From positions 47,341 to 111,340 of the forward strand of contig NZ_JARZZP010000008.1 of the NCBI RefSeq assembly GCF_029948085.1: a DNA stretch of 64,000 nt. The letters are read 5' to 3'. This document shows positions 38,131 to 53,611 of this stretch, piece after piece. Position 1 is the first letter of the stretch. Each line of letters begins with the position of its first letter. The DNA comes from Streptococcus taonis. GTDB taxonomy: Bacteria > Bacillota > Bacilli > Lactobacillales > Streptococcaceae. A model generated the notes under the pieces. That model did no database searches and was not told where the DNA came from. It saw only the letters and a list, made by a program, of their open reading frames with translations. The translations under genes and the position numbers were made by a program.

Positions 38131-38985
38131 ATGGTTTACCAATATAATAGTCAGATTCATTTGGCCGAGGTGGCTTTAAATGTCAAGGATTTAGAAAGTC
38201 AGACAGCCTTTTATCATCAGTTGCTTGGGTTAGAGATATTGAGTCAATCGGAAGGAGAGACTCTTTTGGGTGCTGGGGATAAAGCTCTTGTTAAACTGAT
38301 AAAGACAGATGATACTAGTAATCCCAAGCAGACTTACGGACTTTATCACATGGCTCTCCTTTTACCGAGTCGAGAAGATTTGGCAAATGTTTTTAAACAC
38401 TTATTAGACCTAAAGATTCCACTAGTTGGTGGAGCTGATCATGGCTATAGTGAAGCTATCTATCTAGAAGATTTAGAGGGCAATGGCATTGAACTATACA
38501 GAGATAAGCCTGTGACCGAGTGGGATATTCGTGAGGACGGACGAATTATTGGGGTGACAGAAGAGCTATCCGCCCAAGCTATCTATGAACTAGGCAAAGA
38601 ACTGGATCCTTTTGTCATTGCAAGTGGCACTCGCATGGGTCATGTTCATCTATCTGTTAAGAATAGCCGAGAAGCGAGTTCATTCTATCAAGAGTCTCTA
38701 GGTCTTGAGGATAAATTCACCATTCCACATGCCAGTTGGATAGCATCAGGAGATTATCATCATCATTTGGCTGTCAATGAATGGGGTGGTAAGAACTTAG
38801 CTCCTCGTGAGCATGGAATGACAGGTCTTGCCTACTATATCGTTGAAGTTGAGAATAAAGAGGAATTATTAAAAGTATTTGCGCAATCTCAAACGAGCAA
38901 GGCCTTAACTCAGTGGCTTTCGTCTACAGAGTTTAGTGTGACTGACAGAGATGGTATTGTGACCCGAGTCAGAGTGGACAGATAG
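38131..38985 (+). CDS. VOC family dioxygenase-like protein (CatE/YfiE type)
   Basis: A 284-residue protein with two vicinal-oxygen-chelate modules: IHLAEVALNVKDLESQTAFYHQLLGL (1-130) and MGHVHLSVKNSREASSFYQESLGL (about 168-284). Likely metal ligands are in HLAEVAL, YHMALL, EDLEGNGIELYRD, GHVHLSV and HHHLAVN. Close family names include catechol-2,3-dioxygenase and glyoxalase; in Bacillus such genes answer to quinones through MhqR/CatR. The near-consensus promoter with a palindrome at its start site suggests induction by a toxic small molecule. Exact reaction unknown. Confidence 0.85.
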   Translation: MVYQYNSQIHLAEVALNVKDLESQTAFYHQLLGLEILSQSEGETLLGAGDKALVKLIKTDDTSNPKQTYGLYHMALLLPSREDLANVFKHLLDLKIPLVGGADHGYSEAIYLEDLEGNGIELYRDKPVTEWDIREDGRIIGVTEELSAQAIYELGKELDPFVIASGTRMGHVHLSVKNSREASSFYQESLGLEDKFTIPHASWIASGDYHHHLAVNEWGGKNLAPREHGMTGLAYYIVEVENKEELLKVFAQSQTSKALTQWLSSTEFSVTDRDGIVTRVRVDR

Positions 38986-39070
38986 AAATCTTTAAAATTA
39001 GGGAAGAAAATTACTATAGAGAAAAGGACAGATTAGCTTGGCTCACTGAGATACAACCCGCAATGATAAA

Positions 39071-39128
39071 AGCGAAAGCGGACAGGAAAGTTTTCTGGTT
39101 ATCAGAATTCTTTCTTGTCCGCTTTTTT
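39071..39128 (+). terminator. terminator after VOC gene
   Basis: AAAGCGGACAGGAAAG pairs with CTTTCTTGTCCGCTTT, with an inner TTCTG/CAGAA hairpin, followed by TTT. Bases 38986-39197 hold nothing else. Confidence 0.85.
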
Positions 39129-39197
39129 GAACTTGTAAGTTGAGAAGCTTTTGCTTACCTCTATGTACTTATGAGTTTATTGAGTAGCAAGCTTCCT

Positions 39198-40055
39198 TTA
39201 CTTGTCAAAACCTTGCAAGGCTTTTTCGCGTTCTTCTACTTGTCCTTTGGCATCTAGTTTATTACCACCGTAGACCGCTGTTTCCCATGATCCATACATT
39301 GGATTTGGGAAGATGATGAATTTTTCACCAAATTCTTTTTGCAATTCTTCAAGTTGTTTGTCACGATCAGCTTCAGAAGTTTTAGAAAAATCTGCAAAGT
39401 CTACAAGGTTATCACCAAATAGTAATACAAGATTTGTTTTTTCTTGAACAGCTTGGCGACGACCTTCTTTGGATTTTACGCCACTTTCTAGGAACATGAG
39501 GTGGTCACGTCCTTGTACAGGAATACCTTCGTTTTCTAGATTTTTAATGGTAGCATCTACTTGGTTGACTGAGCGGTCAGAAATATAGTAGATTTGGACA
39601 CCGTTTTGGTCGGCAAACTGGAGAAAATCTTTAGCACCTGGAACGGCTTTTGCAGTAGCTTTTTGGACCCAAACATCCCAATTTTCAGGTGTGAATGCTG
39701 TTCCGTCTTTGACATTTTGAACTTGATAAGGACTGTTATCTAAGACAGTTTCGTCCAAGTCCAAAACAATCGAATAAGGCTTGTCTGATTCTGTTTTCAG
39801 TAATTCCTTTAGACGATCTGTAGCAACATTATAACCTTGTAGATACAAGGCTTTTGTTTCGGCCGCTTTTTGATACCAGAGAGTTGACATGGTATTTTCT
39901 CTAGACCGTAGTTGGTCGTAAGTCATTGTAATCTGATTGTCAGATGAGTTATTAGCGGATGTTTGTGTTTCTGTGGATTTTGTGGCGCAGCTGGTCAATA
40001 AGATGACAGATGCAAGTGCAGAAACGATTGTAACAGTGGTTTTAGCTGTTTTCAT
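39198..40055 (-). CDS. class C acid phosphatase, lipoprotein e(P4) family
   Basis: A 285-residue lipoprotein. The lipobox LTSC gives a lipid-bearing Cys23. The HAD class C motifs are VLDLDETVLDNSPY (nucleophile and acid Asp), YISDRS and LLFGDNLVDFAD. Such enzymes cleave nucleotide and other phosphomonoesters at the cell surface and can help NAD use. Start 40055 (MKTAKTT) follows AGGAGA by 8 nt on the minus strand; an upstream in-frame ATG lies in the promoter leader. A cre-like site overlaps its -35 box, so catabolite control is likely. Confidence 0.92.
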   Translation of the reverse strand: MKTAKTTVTIVSALASVILLTSCATKSTETQTSANNSSDNQITMTYDQLRSRENTMSTLWYQKAAETKALYLQGYNVATDRLKELLKTESDKPYSIVLDLDETVLDNSPYQVQNVKDGTAFTPENWDVWVQKATAKAVPGAKDFLQFADQNGVQIYYISDRSVNQVDATIKNLENEGIPVQGRDHLMFLESGVKSKEGRRQAVQEKTNLVLLFGDNLVDFADFSKTSEADRDKQLEELQKEFGEKFIIFPNPMYGSWETAVYGGNKLDAKGQVEEREKALQGFDK

Positions 40056-40086
40056 AAAATGTCTCCTGTCTATTAATTTCAATAAC

Positions 40087-40124
40087 AGTATAGCATGAGG
40101 GAATAGTTAAGGCAAGCGTTTTCC
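40087..40124 (-). promoter_or_regulatory. promoter with cre site for the acid phosphatase
   Basis: Minus strand: TTGCCT (40115-40110), 17 nt, TATACT (40092-40087) with TGC before it. GGAAAACGCTTGCC (40124-40111) matches the cre core and covers the -35. Confidence 0.65.
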
Positions 40125-40201
40125 TAAATATGGACCTGATTTTCCAGAGAAAGATGTAGATAATTAACGGATTAGAGGAAGAGAAAAATATTTTAAAACC
40201 C

Positions 40202-40230
40202 TTGAAAAATCTAGCTAAATAGGGTATAAT
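40202..40230 (+). promoter_or_regulatory. promoter of rpoB-rpoC
   Basis: TTGAAA (40202-40207), 17 nt, TATAAT (40225-40230). It leaves a leader of about 250 nt before rpoB. Confidence 0.8.
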
Positions 40231-40285
40231 ATAAATAATCATTTGTCGTAGGTTTTGTCTGAAATATTGTCCGGACAAGGCTCAC

Positions 40286-40340
40286 AGCAGTTAAATCTCC
40301 TGAAAAAGTCGGATTTAGCTGCTCTTTTTGTGCTTTTTTT
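40286..40340 (+). terminator. attenuator-like hairpin in the rpoB leader
   Basis: AGCAGTTAAATC (40286-40297) pairs with GATTTAGCTGCT (40312-40323) and is followed by TTTTTGTGCTTTTTTT. It lies about 50 nt after the rpoB promoter start, so it would stop most transcripts unless read through. The remaining leader (40341-40473) holds AACCTTTGTAAC-type sequence but no clear gene. Confidence 0.6.
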
Positions 40341-40486
40341 CAGGTTTTTCGACCTTTGTAACAAAGATTTAAAGATTCTGAAAATTAGTCGAGGGGGATA
40401 AGTTGATAGGGTTTTTAGAACCATCTAACGATAATTACTAGCTTAGGTCACTAAGCTTGGAACTTTATTTAAAAAGGAGAATCATC

Positions 40487-44089
<3,603 letters not shown>

Positions 44090-44121
44090 GTAGCTCACTT
44101 AGAATAGAAAGGGAAGAAATA

Positions 44122-47784
<3,663 letters not shown>

Positions 47785-47856
47785 GTAGGTGTTACTTAAG
47801 GTCTGAGATGAAAAGATTAATCATTCACTATAGATTCTTAAGAAGGATCCACTAGA

Positions 47857-47916
47857 TAAAAAAGCGAACAAGGCAGAATTCTGATTGTCAGAAAACTGGC
47901 TTTGCTCGCTTTTTGT
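47857..47916 (+). terminator. terminator of rpoBC
   Basis: AAAAAGCGAACAA pairs with TTGCTCGCTTTTT across an inner TTCTGA..TCAGAA hairpin, ending in T residues. The remaining 47785-48034 gap has no gene. Confidence 0.85.
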
Positions 47917-48034
47917 ATTTAATGTTAGGTTTGCGTTCTACTCACATTTTCAATTCATAAAGAGCGACTTATTTTAACTTGCTCGAGATACAATACTATG
48001 CTACAATCATCTAAAAAAGCAAGGAAATTAAAAC

Positions 48035-48598
48035 ATGAAAACAGAATATCAAAAAATGATCGCGGGAGAACCCTATCACCCATTCGCCCCAGACCTCCGT
48101 TCTCTAGCACAAACAGCGCGACAAAAGCAAGCCACTTTTAATGAAGAGGTAGATCCAGTAAAAGGTATGGGAATCATCAAAGGATGGTTTGGTTCTACTG
48201 GTGAAAATCTCTATATCAATACTCGCTTGGTGGTGGATTATGGTGTCAATATTCATTTGGGAGAAAATTTTTATTCCAATTGGAATCTGACCATGTTGGA
48301 CGTATGTCCGATTACTATTGGTGATAATGCCATGATTGGTCCTAATTGTCAGTTTTTAACACCTCTTCATCCGCTGGATCCCGATGAACGAAACTCGGGA
48401 TTAGAATTTGGCAAACCCATCACGATTGGTAAGAACTTTTGGGCAGGTGGTGGTGTCATTGTCCTTCCGGGTGTTACTTTAGGGGATAATGTCGTTGCAG
48501 GAGCAGGAGCGGTCATTACAAAATCCTTTGGTGACAACGTAGTTCTAGCAGGAAATCCAGCACGAGTTATCAAAGAGATTCCAGTTAAAGGAAATTAA
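48035..48598 (+). CDS. sugar O-acetyltransferase (maltose/galactoside acetyltransferase type)
   Basis: A 187-residue acetyltransferase of the left-handed beta-helix class. The N-terminal MAC segment is KMIAGEPYHPFAPDLRSLAQ. Hexapeptide repeats (ITIGDNAMIGPNCQ, ITIGKNFWAGGGVIV, VTLGDNVVAGAGAVIT) follow, and the catalytic His is in FLTPLHPLDP. It moves acetyl from acetyl-CoA to a sugar hydroxyl; physiological acceptor unknown. AAGGAA lies before the ATG. Monocistronic with its own terminator. Confidence 0.9.
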   Translation: MKTEYQKMIAGEPYHPFAPDLRSLAQTARQKQATFNEEVDPVKGMGIIKGWFGSTGENLYINTRLVVDYGVNIHLGENFYSNWNLTMLDVCPITIGDNAMIGPNCQFLTPLHPLDPDERNSGLEFGKPITIGKNFWAGGGVIVLPGVTLGDNVVAGAGAVITKSFGDNVVLAGNPARVIKEIPVKGN

Positions 48599-48696
48599 AA
48601 GTTGTAGAAAGAGAAAGTGAAGTCTTTTTCAAAAGAGCTCTTTGAAATCGAATAGCCTAACCAGTCTCAGTATCAGTATCAAAAACTTATTGCTAG

Positions 48697-48737
48697 CAAA
48701 AAACGAGGTCGGAATTTTTATCCCAGCCTCGTTTTTC
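48697..48737 (+). terminator. terminator between acetyltransferase and DUF4956 genes
   Basis: AAAACGAGGT / GCCTCGTTTT with an inner GGG/CCC, flanked by T and A runs, so it may serve both converging genes. Confidence 0.8.
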
Positions 48738-48741
48738 GTCT

Positions 48742-49425
48742 TTAGAGATTTTTTCTCTTTTTAGCTTTTTTAGTCAATGCCACATCGCATTGATCAATAT
48801 TTTGTGTAAGATAGCTAGTCACTTGGAAATCATCGGCATCTGTTTTTAGCTCGACTTCATAGACAATGCTAAGGTTGTCCCCTGCATTTGTGCTATTGAT
48901 CGTAATCATGTCAATTTCTGAGCAGAATTGGTCAAGAGCAGATTGGATAGCATCTTGAATCTTCTCTTGATTAGTTACCGTGATTGTTAAAAGTCTACGG
49001 CGTTGATTGTCAGTTTTGACCTGTTGATTTTCCAAAAGGAACCAAACACCCAAGATAAAGAGGGTGAAGAGAATAGCCAAGAAGAGATAGCCTGTTCCAC
49101 AAGCTAGACCGATAATCATGGCTAGGAAAATCGCAATCAGTTCTCTTGAACCACTAGTTGCAGAACGGAAACGGATCAAACTAAAGGTTCCGGCTACAGC
49201 AATTGACGTACCCAAGCTCCCATTGACCAGAAAAATAACCAAGGTCATAAGGCAAGGAAGCAGAGTCAAGCTGATAGCAAATTCTCTGGTGTAGAGGGTT
49301 CGATATTTGTAGGTCCAAGTAAGTGCCAAACCGAGGACTAGACTGACTAGAAGTGACAGCAGTAGTTGGAAGGGATCTGCACTTGCAGTGGCGTTGTTGA
49401 AAATGGAATTAAAAAGATTAAGCAT
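48742..49425 (-). CDS. DUF4956 membrane protein
   Basis: A 227-residue protein. Four or so hydrophobic helices fill residues 18-135 (LLLSLLVSLVLGLALTWTY, AISLTLLPCLMTLVIFLVNG, LIAIFLAMIIGLACGTGYLF, LAILFTLFILGVWFLL), with the conserved segment GSLGTSIAVAGTFSLIRFRS between them. A cytoplasmic ACT-like C-terminal part (150-227) follows. DUF4956 proteins are often encoded next to VTC-domain proteins, as here: it overlaps the 3' end of the VTC gene by 8 nt and is the second gene of that pair. Function not established. Confidence 0.85.
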   Translation of the reverse strand: MLNLFNSIFNNATASADPFQLLLSLLVSLVLGLALTWTYKYRTLYTREFAISLTLLPCLMTLVIFLVNGSLGTSIAVAGTFSLIRFRSATSGSRELIAIFLAMIIGLACGTGYLFLAILFTLFILGVWFLLENQQVKTDNQRRRLLTITVTNQEKIQDAIQSALDQFCSEIDMITINSTNAGDNLSIVYEVELKTDADDFQVTSYLTQNIDQCDVALTKKAKKRKNL

Positions 49426-50194
49426 AAGCGATACCTGCGCTTTCTATACTGGGACGTGGTGCATAAGGAAGACCTTGAGATTTGTGGTAAGCACAACTGT
49501 ATTTTGAAAATTTGTGCTCCATCAAACCATACTTGTCTAGAATGTCTTGTAACCACTGAGGTTTGTTTCCAGGAGCTTTAATCTCCATAATCACAGTATT
49601 GTCATCTAATAGAGGAGCCCCTTGATTTCCTGCAAAGAGACTGACATTTTCATCTCTATAGATTAGATTTTGGTCAATGGTGATACGAATTTTATTATAG
49701 TTGCAGCCCTCGATGTATTTTTTTTCTTTTAATGAATAACGATCGTAGTAGATGTACATACGAGGCTTGATAGCCTGCTTGTAATCTTGGTGAAGCTTTT
49801 TCACTTTTTCAATGACAACTGTATCAGTAATACTAGCATCCAAGTGCCCTTTGGTCATAAAGTTAAGGATAGAAATAGGAGTTGAGAGTAGTCTAAATTT
49901 GCGACCAACTCCTTCTTGGTCCTTGGTTTTAATTTCTAAAAATACTTGACTATCTGCTTTGGGGTGGCTGAGATAGGTCCGCATCCGCACCTTTTCTTTT
50001 CGCTTAGCTCCAAAATCATCATCTAGGAGGACATCAAAGTCTTCCGTATCAAAGTAGATATTTGAAATGGTTGAAATTGGATAGTCATCTTCTACCAAAT
50101 ATTCCTTTAAATCTTGGATGAGTTTGTCTAGTTTATCTTTGGAGATAATATATTTGGTTTCAATCCGTTTAAAAGTTGTTTCGATTGGTTTCAT
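49418..50194 (-). CDS. VTC-domain protein (polyphosphate polymerase-like)
   Basis: A 258-residue protein with a triphosphate-tunnel VTC fold: FKRIETKYIIS, NIYFDTEDFDVL, EKVRMRTYL, FLEIKTKDQEGVGRKFR, KPRMYIYYDRYS, VIMEIKAPGNKPQW and FSKYSCAY supply the expected basic and acidic tunnel residues. The yeast Vtc4 relative makes polyphosphate from ATP inside the membrane complex. In bacteria such proteins go with DUF4956, as here. It is divergent from a beta-helix lipoprotein gene. The activity here is inferred from fold only. Confidence 0.85.
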   Translation of the reverse strand: MKPIETTFKRIETKYIISKDKLDKLIQDLKEYLVEDDYPISTISNIYFDTEDFDVLLDDDFGAKRKEKVRMRTYLSHPKADSQVFLEIKTKDQEGVGRKFRLLSTPISILNFMTKGHLDASITDTVVIEKVKKLHQDYKQAIKPRMYIYYDRYSLKEKKYIEGCNYNKIRITIDQNLIYRDENVSLFAGNQGAPLLDDNTVIMEIKAPGNKPQWLQDILDKYGLMEHKFSKYSCAYHKSQGLPYAPRPSIESAGIAYA

Positions 50195-50334
50195 AATTCC
50201 TTCTCCTCTAATCTTAGGTTATACTATTTTTAAACAAGGTAAACTTGCTTGTGTTTGATTTTAGGAGGCTTTTCTAAAACTTTTGTTAAATTTAACTTAA
50301 TTGAAACTAAACTTAAGAAAACTTTCAGAAAAAA

Positions 50335-50366
50335 TTTAGGCTTATTTTAGGAAAGTCACGTAGACT
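50335..50366 (+). promoter_or_regulatory. OmpR-type tandem-repeat promoter of the lipoprotein gene
   Basis: Direct repeat TTTAGG-CTTAT-TTTAGG (50335-50351), then 9 nt, then -10 TAGACT (50361-50366), with no -35. The geometry equals that of CiaR-activated promoters (TTTAAG-N5-TTTAAG about 10 nt before the -10), with one base changed per half. The rest of the divergent region (50195-50334) is AT-rich, with TTAAATTTAACTTAA-type sequence. Confidence 0.5.
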
Positions 50367-50400
50367 AAGAGCATGTAAAATGAAAGTCGAGGAAACGAGC

Positions 50401-51636
50401 ATGAAAGCAAAAAAATGGACATTCTTATTAACGAGTATAGCAACTCTAGCACTAGTGACAGCTTGTACCCAGTCAACTTCAAATACAACAGCTAGCAATA
50501 CTGCGACAACGAAAACGACATCAACTACAGAAGCTAAGAAAACTAGCTATTTTACAGACAAGGACTATGATACTTCTTATGATGAAAAGACAGCAGCAAC
50601 TGTAACCTTGTCAGAATCAACAGCGAAGGTATCAGGTGATGGAGTTGCCGTATCAGGATCTACCGTTACAATCTCCAAGGCAGGAACCTATGTCATATCT
50701 GGTCAATCCGACGGAGTTCAAATCAAGATTGAAGCCGAAAAGACTGATGATGTACATATTGTTCTAAAGGGTGTGACCATGACCAATACCAATGCTGCTA
50801 TATCTGCAACATCAGCCGGTCATGTTTACCTAACTCTAGCAGATAGCACAACTAATAGCCTATCAGATTCAGCAACTAATAGTGACGAAAAAGCGGATGC
50901 AGCGCTCTTCTCTAAAGTGGACTTGACCATCAACGGTAAAGGAACTCTCAATGTAGATGGTAAGAAAAACAATGGTATCAAGGCAAATGATACACTTCAC
51001 ATCACAGGTGGAAGCTACAACATCACAGCAGTCGGGGATGCCTTTAATGTTAATGATGAACTCAACATTACCGGCACAACTATGACTATCGATGCCAAGG
51101 AAGACGGAGTTAAGGTCGACAATGATGAGGACACATCTGTAGGAACCATGTATCTCTCTGACAATACCATCACTGTTACTGCTGGAGATGATGGTATCCA
51201 CGCATCAGGTGATTTGGTTATTGATAGTGGTACCTATACCGTTAAGAATTCTACAGAAGGGCTTGAAGGTAAGTCAATTACTATCAACGGTGGAGATATC
51301 GCCATCTATTCAACGGATGATGGTGTCAATGCAGCCAACAAAAATGCTCAACAAAGTGAAATTTTCTTCACTATGAATGGTGGGAACTTGACGGTTGAAG
51401 TTGGTCAAGGGGACACGGATCCAATTGACTCAAATGGTAATATTACAGTTAATGGAGGAACCATCAAAATGACTGGTCAAACTGGTTTTGACTTTGATGG
51501 AACAGCGACCTACACAGGCGGAGATATCTATCTCAATGGTGAAAAACAAACTGAGATTGTCAGTTCTATGCCTGGAGGCGGAGGGGCACCTGGCGGTGGC
51601 CCTCAAGGAAATGGAGGCCCTGGTGGACGACCATAA
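50401..51636 (+). CDS. beta-helix lipoprotein (carbohydrate-binding domain-containing, DUF4353-like)
   Basis: A 411-residue lipoprotein. Lipobox VTAC gives Cys22. A Ser/Thr-rich linker (to about 60) is followed by right-handed beta-helix-like repeats: ISGQSDGVQIKIEAEKTDD, LTINGKGTLNVDGKKNNGIK, TMTIDAKEDGVKVDNDEDTS, TITVTAGDDGIHASGDL, SITINGGDIAIYSTDDGVNAAN. It ends in a Gly/Pro tail (MPGGGGAPGGGPQGNGG). This type often neighbours VTC/DUF4956 or CotH genes, as it does here (divergent). Ligand unknown. Start 50401 follows GAGG by 8 nt. Confidence 0.85.
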   Translation: MKAKKWTFLLTSIATLALVTACTQSTSNTTASNTATTKTTSTTEAKKTSYFTDKDYDTSYDEKTAATVTLSESTAKVSGDGVAVSGSTVTISKAGTYVISGQSDGVQIKIEAEKTDDVHIVLKGVTMTNTNAAISATSAGHVYLTLADSTTNSLSDSATNSDEKADAALFSKVDLTINGKGTLNVDGKKNNGIKANDTLHITGGSYNITAVGDAFNVNDELNITGTTMTIDAKEDGVKVDNDEDTSVGTMYLSDNTITVTAGDDGIHASGDLVIDSGTYTVKNSTEGLEGKSITINGGDIAIYSTDDGVNAANKNAQQSEIFFTMNGGNLTVEVGQGDTDPIDSNGNITVNGGTIKMTGQTGFDFDGTATYTGGDIYLNGEKQTEIVSSMPGGGGAPGGGPQGNGGPGGRP

Positions 51637-51640
51637 AATA

Positions 51641-51677
51641 AAAATCTCCTTTCTCGAAAGAGAAGGGAGATTTTTTT
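51641..51677 (+). terminator. terminator after the lipoprotein gene
   Basis: AAATCTCCTTTCTC / GAGAAGGGAGATTT stem, then TTTT. Confidence 0.9.
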
Positions 51678-51695
51678 CAACTATCAACTTTCAAC

Positions 51696-51724
51696 TTGAC
51701 AAGTGAGTGGATACTCACTATAAT
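51696..51724 (+). promoter_or_regulatory. promoter of the ABC-2/TetR operon
   Basis: TTGACA (51696-51701), 17 nt, TATAAT (51719-51724): full consensus in both boxes. Confidence 0.85.
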
Positions 51725-51757
51725 AGTTTTATATTTCAAAAGTGAGTAAATACTCAC
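51703..51757. promoter_or_regulatory. two TetR-type operators
   Basis: GTGAGT-GGAT-ACTCAC (51703-51718) fills the spacer between -35 and -10, and GTGAGT-AAAT-ACTCAC (51742-51757) lies just after the start site. Both are perfect 6-bp inverted repeats, 39 bp apart. The likely binder is the TetR protein at the end of the operon. Confidence 0.8.
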
Positions 51758-51771
51758 CTAGGAGGATTCAA

Positions 51772-52488
51772 ATGAAAAAATTGTTACATTTAAAAGATTT
51801 AGAAAAATCTTTTGGTCGTCAAATGGTCTTAGATCACGTTGGTTTTGATTTACAGCCTGGAGAAATCATTGGTCTAATCGGTCCATCAGGTGCTGGTAAA
51901 TCAACTATGATTAAAACCATGCTAGGAATGGAAAAGGCGGATAGCGGTATCGCTTTAGTCTTGGACCATACTATGCCAAATCGTCATATTTTAGGTGATA
52001 TTGGCTATATGGCTCAGTCTGATGCTCTTTATGAGGCCTTGTCAGGTCAAGAAAATCTAGAATTTTTTGGTCAGCTAAAAGGGCTATCCAAAAGAGATCT
52101 GACAGCTGAAATTGCCCATGTGGCTCAAGTTGTGGATCTGACAGAGCATTTGAATAAAACGGTATCCGGTTATTCTGGAGGAATGAAGCGACGCTTGTCT
52201 TTAGCCGTCGCGCTTCTGGGGAATCCTCAGCTCTTGATTTTGGACGAACCGACAGTTGGAATCGACCCTTCTCTTCGAAAGAAAATCTGGAAAGAATTAT
52301 TCGCGCTTAGAGACAATGGGGTAGGGATATTAGTTACTACCCATGTTATGGATGAAGCAGAGTTAACGGATAAGGTCGGCTTATTATTAGGTGGAAAAAT
52401 CATTGCTTTTGATACACCGCAACACTTAAAAGATAGTTATCAAGTTTCAAGTATTGAAGAAGTCTTTTTGAAAGCAGAAGGAGAGTAA
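51772..52488 (+). CDS. ABC-2 exporter ATPase
   Basis: A 238-residue ATPase: Walker A GPSGAGKST, signature VSGYSGGMKRRLSLA, Walker B LLILDEPTVGID, H-loop VTTHVMDEAE. It pairs with the permease 1 nt downstream. ATG 51772 has AGGAGG 8 nt upstream; a 30-nt longer frame would include the operator. The transporter type is drug/daunorubicin-like. Expression should be held off by the TetR protein through the two operators. Confidence 0.93.
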   Translation: MKKLLHLKDLEKSFGRQMVLDHVGFDLQPGEIIGLIGPSGAGKSTMIKTMLGMEKADSGIALVLDHTMPNRHILGDIGYMAQSDALYEALSGQENLEFFGQLKGLSKRDLTAEIAHVAQVVDLTEHLNKTVSGYSGGMKRRLSLAVALLGNPQLLILDEPTVGIDPSLRKKIWKELFALRDNGVGILVTTHVMDEAELTDKVGLLLGGKIIAFDTPQHLKDSYQVSSIEEVFLKAEGE

Positions 52489-52489
52489 G

Positions 52490-53572
52490 ATGAGAACCAT
52501 TGCTATTGCTAAAAAAGTTATCAAAGAATTGCTTCGTGACAAACGAACCTTGGCTATGATGTTTGTAGCGCCGGTATTTATTATGTGGCTGATGAACCTC
52601 ATGTTTTCAGCTAGTACAACCGTGAATGTCAAGTTAGCGACACAAGATCTACCAACTGGTTTGGTAACAAAAATGGATGAGCTCGATCATGTGGACGTCG
52701 AGACTTATCAAGACTTAGATCAGGCTAAAAAAGCTCTAGCTGACGAGAAAGTAGATGCAGTCATATCGTATAAAGATGGTGAGTATCAGGTCGACTACGC
52801 AAATACGGATGCTTCTAAAACAACTATGACACGACAAGTGTTACGAACAAGTATCGTCAATGAAGGCACCGATCAGTTATTATCTCGTGTCAAACAAGCT
52901 CTTCCACAATTGAAATTAGATGAAAAGGCGCCTGAAATCAAAGAATCTTACCAATATGGAGATAAAAATACTGGATTCTTTGCACGTATGATTCCAATTT
53001 TAATTGGCTTTGTGGTCTTCTTCTTTGTCTTTTTGATTTCTGGTATGGCACTGTTGAAAGAGCGAACAAGTGGAACCTTGGATCGCTTGTTAGCAACCCC
53101 AGTGAAACGTTCTGAAATCGTCTATGGCTATATGTTGTCTTACGGTATTATTGCGATTTTTCAAACGGCAGTTGTCGTTTTAGCAGCAATTTGGCTACTA
53201 GATGTAGAAGTTGTAGGAAATATTTTAAATGTTATAATAGTTAATGTGGTACTGGCTCTTGTAGCACTAGCTTTTGGAATTCTCTTGTCTACTCTAGCAA
53301 AATCAGAATTCCAAATGATGCAATTTATTCCTCTCGTGATTATGCCCCAACTTTTTTTCTCAGGAATTATTCCATTGTCATCCATGGGAGAATGGGCTCC
53401 AACTGTGGGGAAATTTTTGCCATTAACCTATTCTGGTGATGCAATAAGCCAGATTATTCTTTACGGACACAATCTTGGTGATATTTTGTCAAATCTTGGT
53501 GTTTTAATGATTTTCTTGATCATTTTAACAATTCTCAATATTGTTGGATTGCGTCGTTATCGTAAAGTTTAG
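52490..53572 (+). CDS. ABC-2 exporter permease (YhgE/YbhR type)
   Basis: A 360-residue permease: an N-terminal helix (TLAMMFVAPVFIMWLMNLMF), a large outer domain (about 45-165), then five helices from residue 165, with the conserved ERTSGTLDRLLATPVKRSEIV and FIPLVIMPQLFFSGIIPLSSM segments of the ABC-2 family. It partners the preceding ATPase. AGGAGAG precedes the ATG. TetR gene next. Confidence 0.92.
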   Translation: MRTIAIAKKVIKELLRDKRTLAMMFVAPVFIMWLMNLMFSASTTVNVKLATQDLPTGLVTKMDELDHVDVETYQDLDQAKKALADEKVDAVISYKDGEYQVDYANTDASKTTMTRQVLRTSIVNEGTDQLLSRVKQALPQLKLDEKAPEIKESYQYGDKNTGFFARMIPILIGFVVFFFVFLISGMALLKERTSGTLDRLLATPVKRSEIVYGYMLSYGIIAIFQTAVVVLAAIWLLDVEVVGNILNVIIVNVVLALVALAFGILLSTLAKSEFQMMQFIPLVIMPQLFFSGIIPLSSMGEWAPTVGKFLPLTYSGDAISQIILYGHNLGDILSNLGVLMIFLIILTILNIVGLRRYRKV

Positions 53573-53611
53573 AAATCAACATAAATAATGCTAAAAAGGT
53601 GTGAAGATTGG

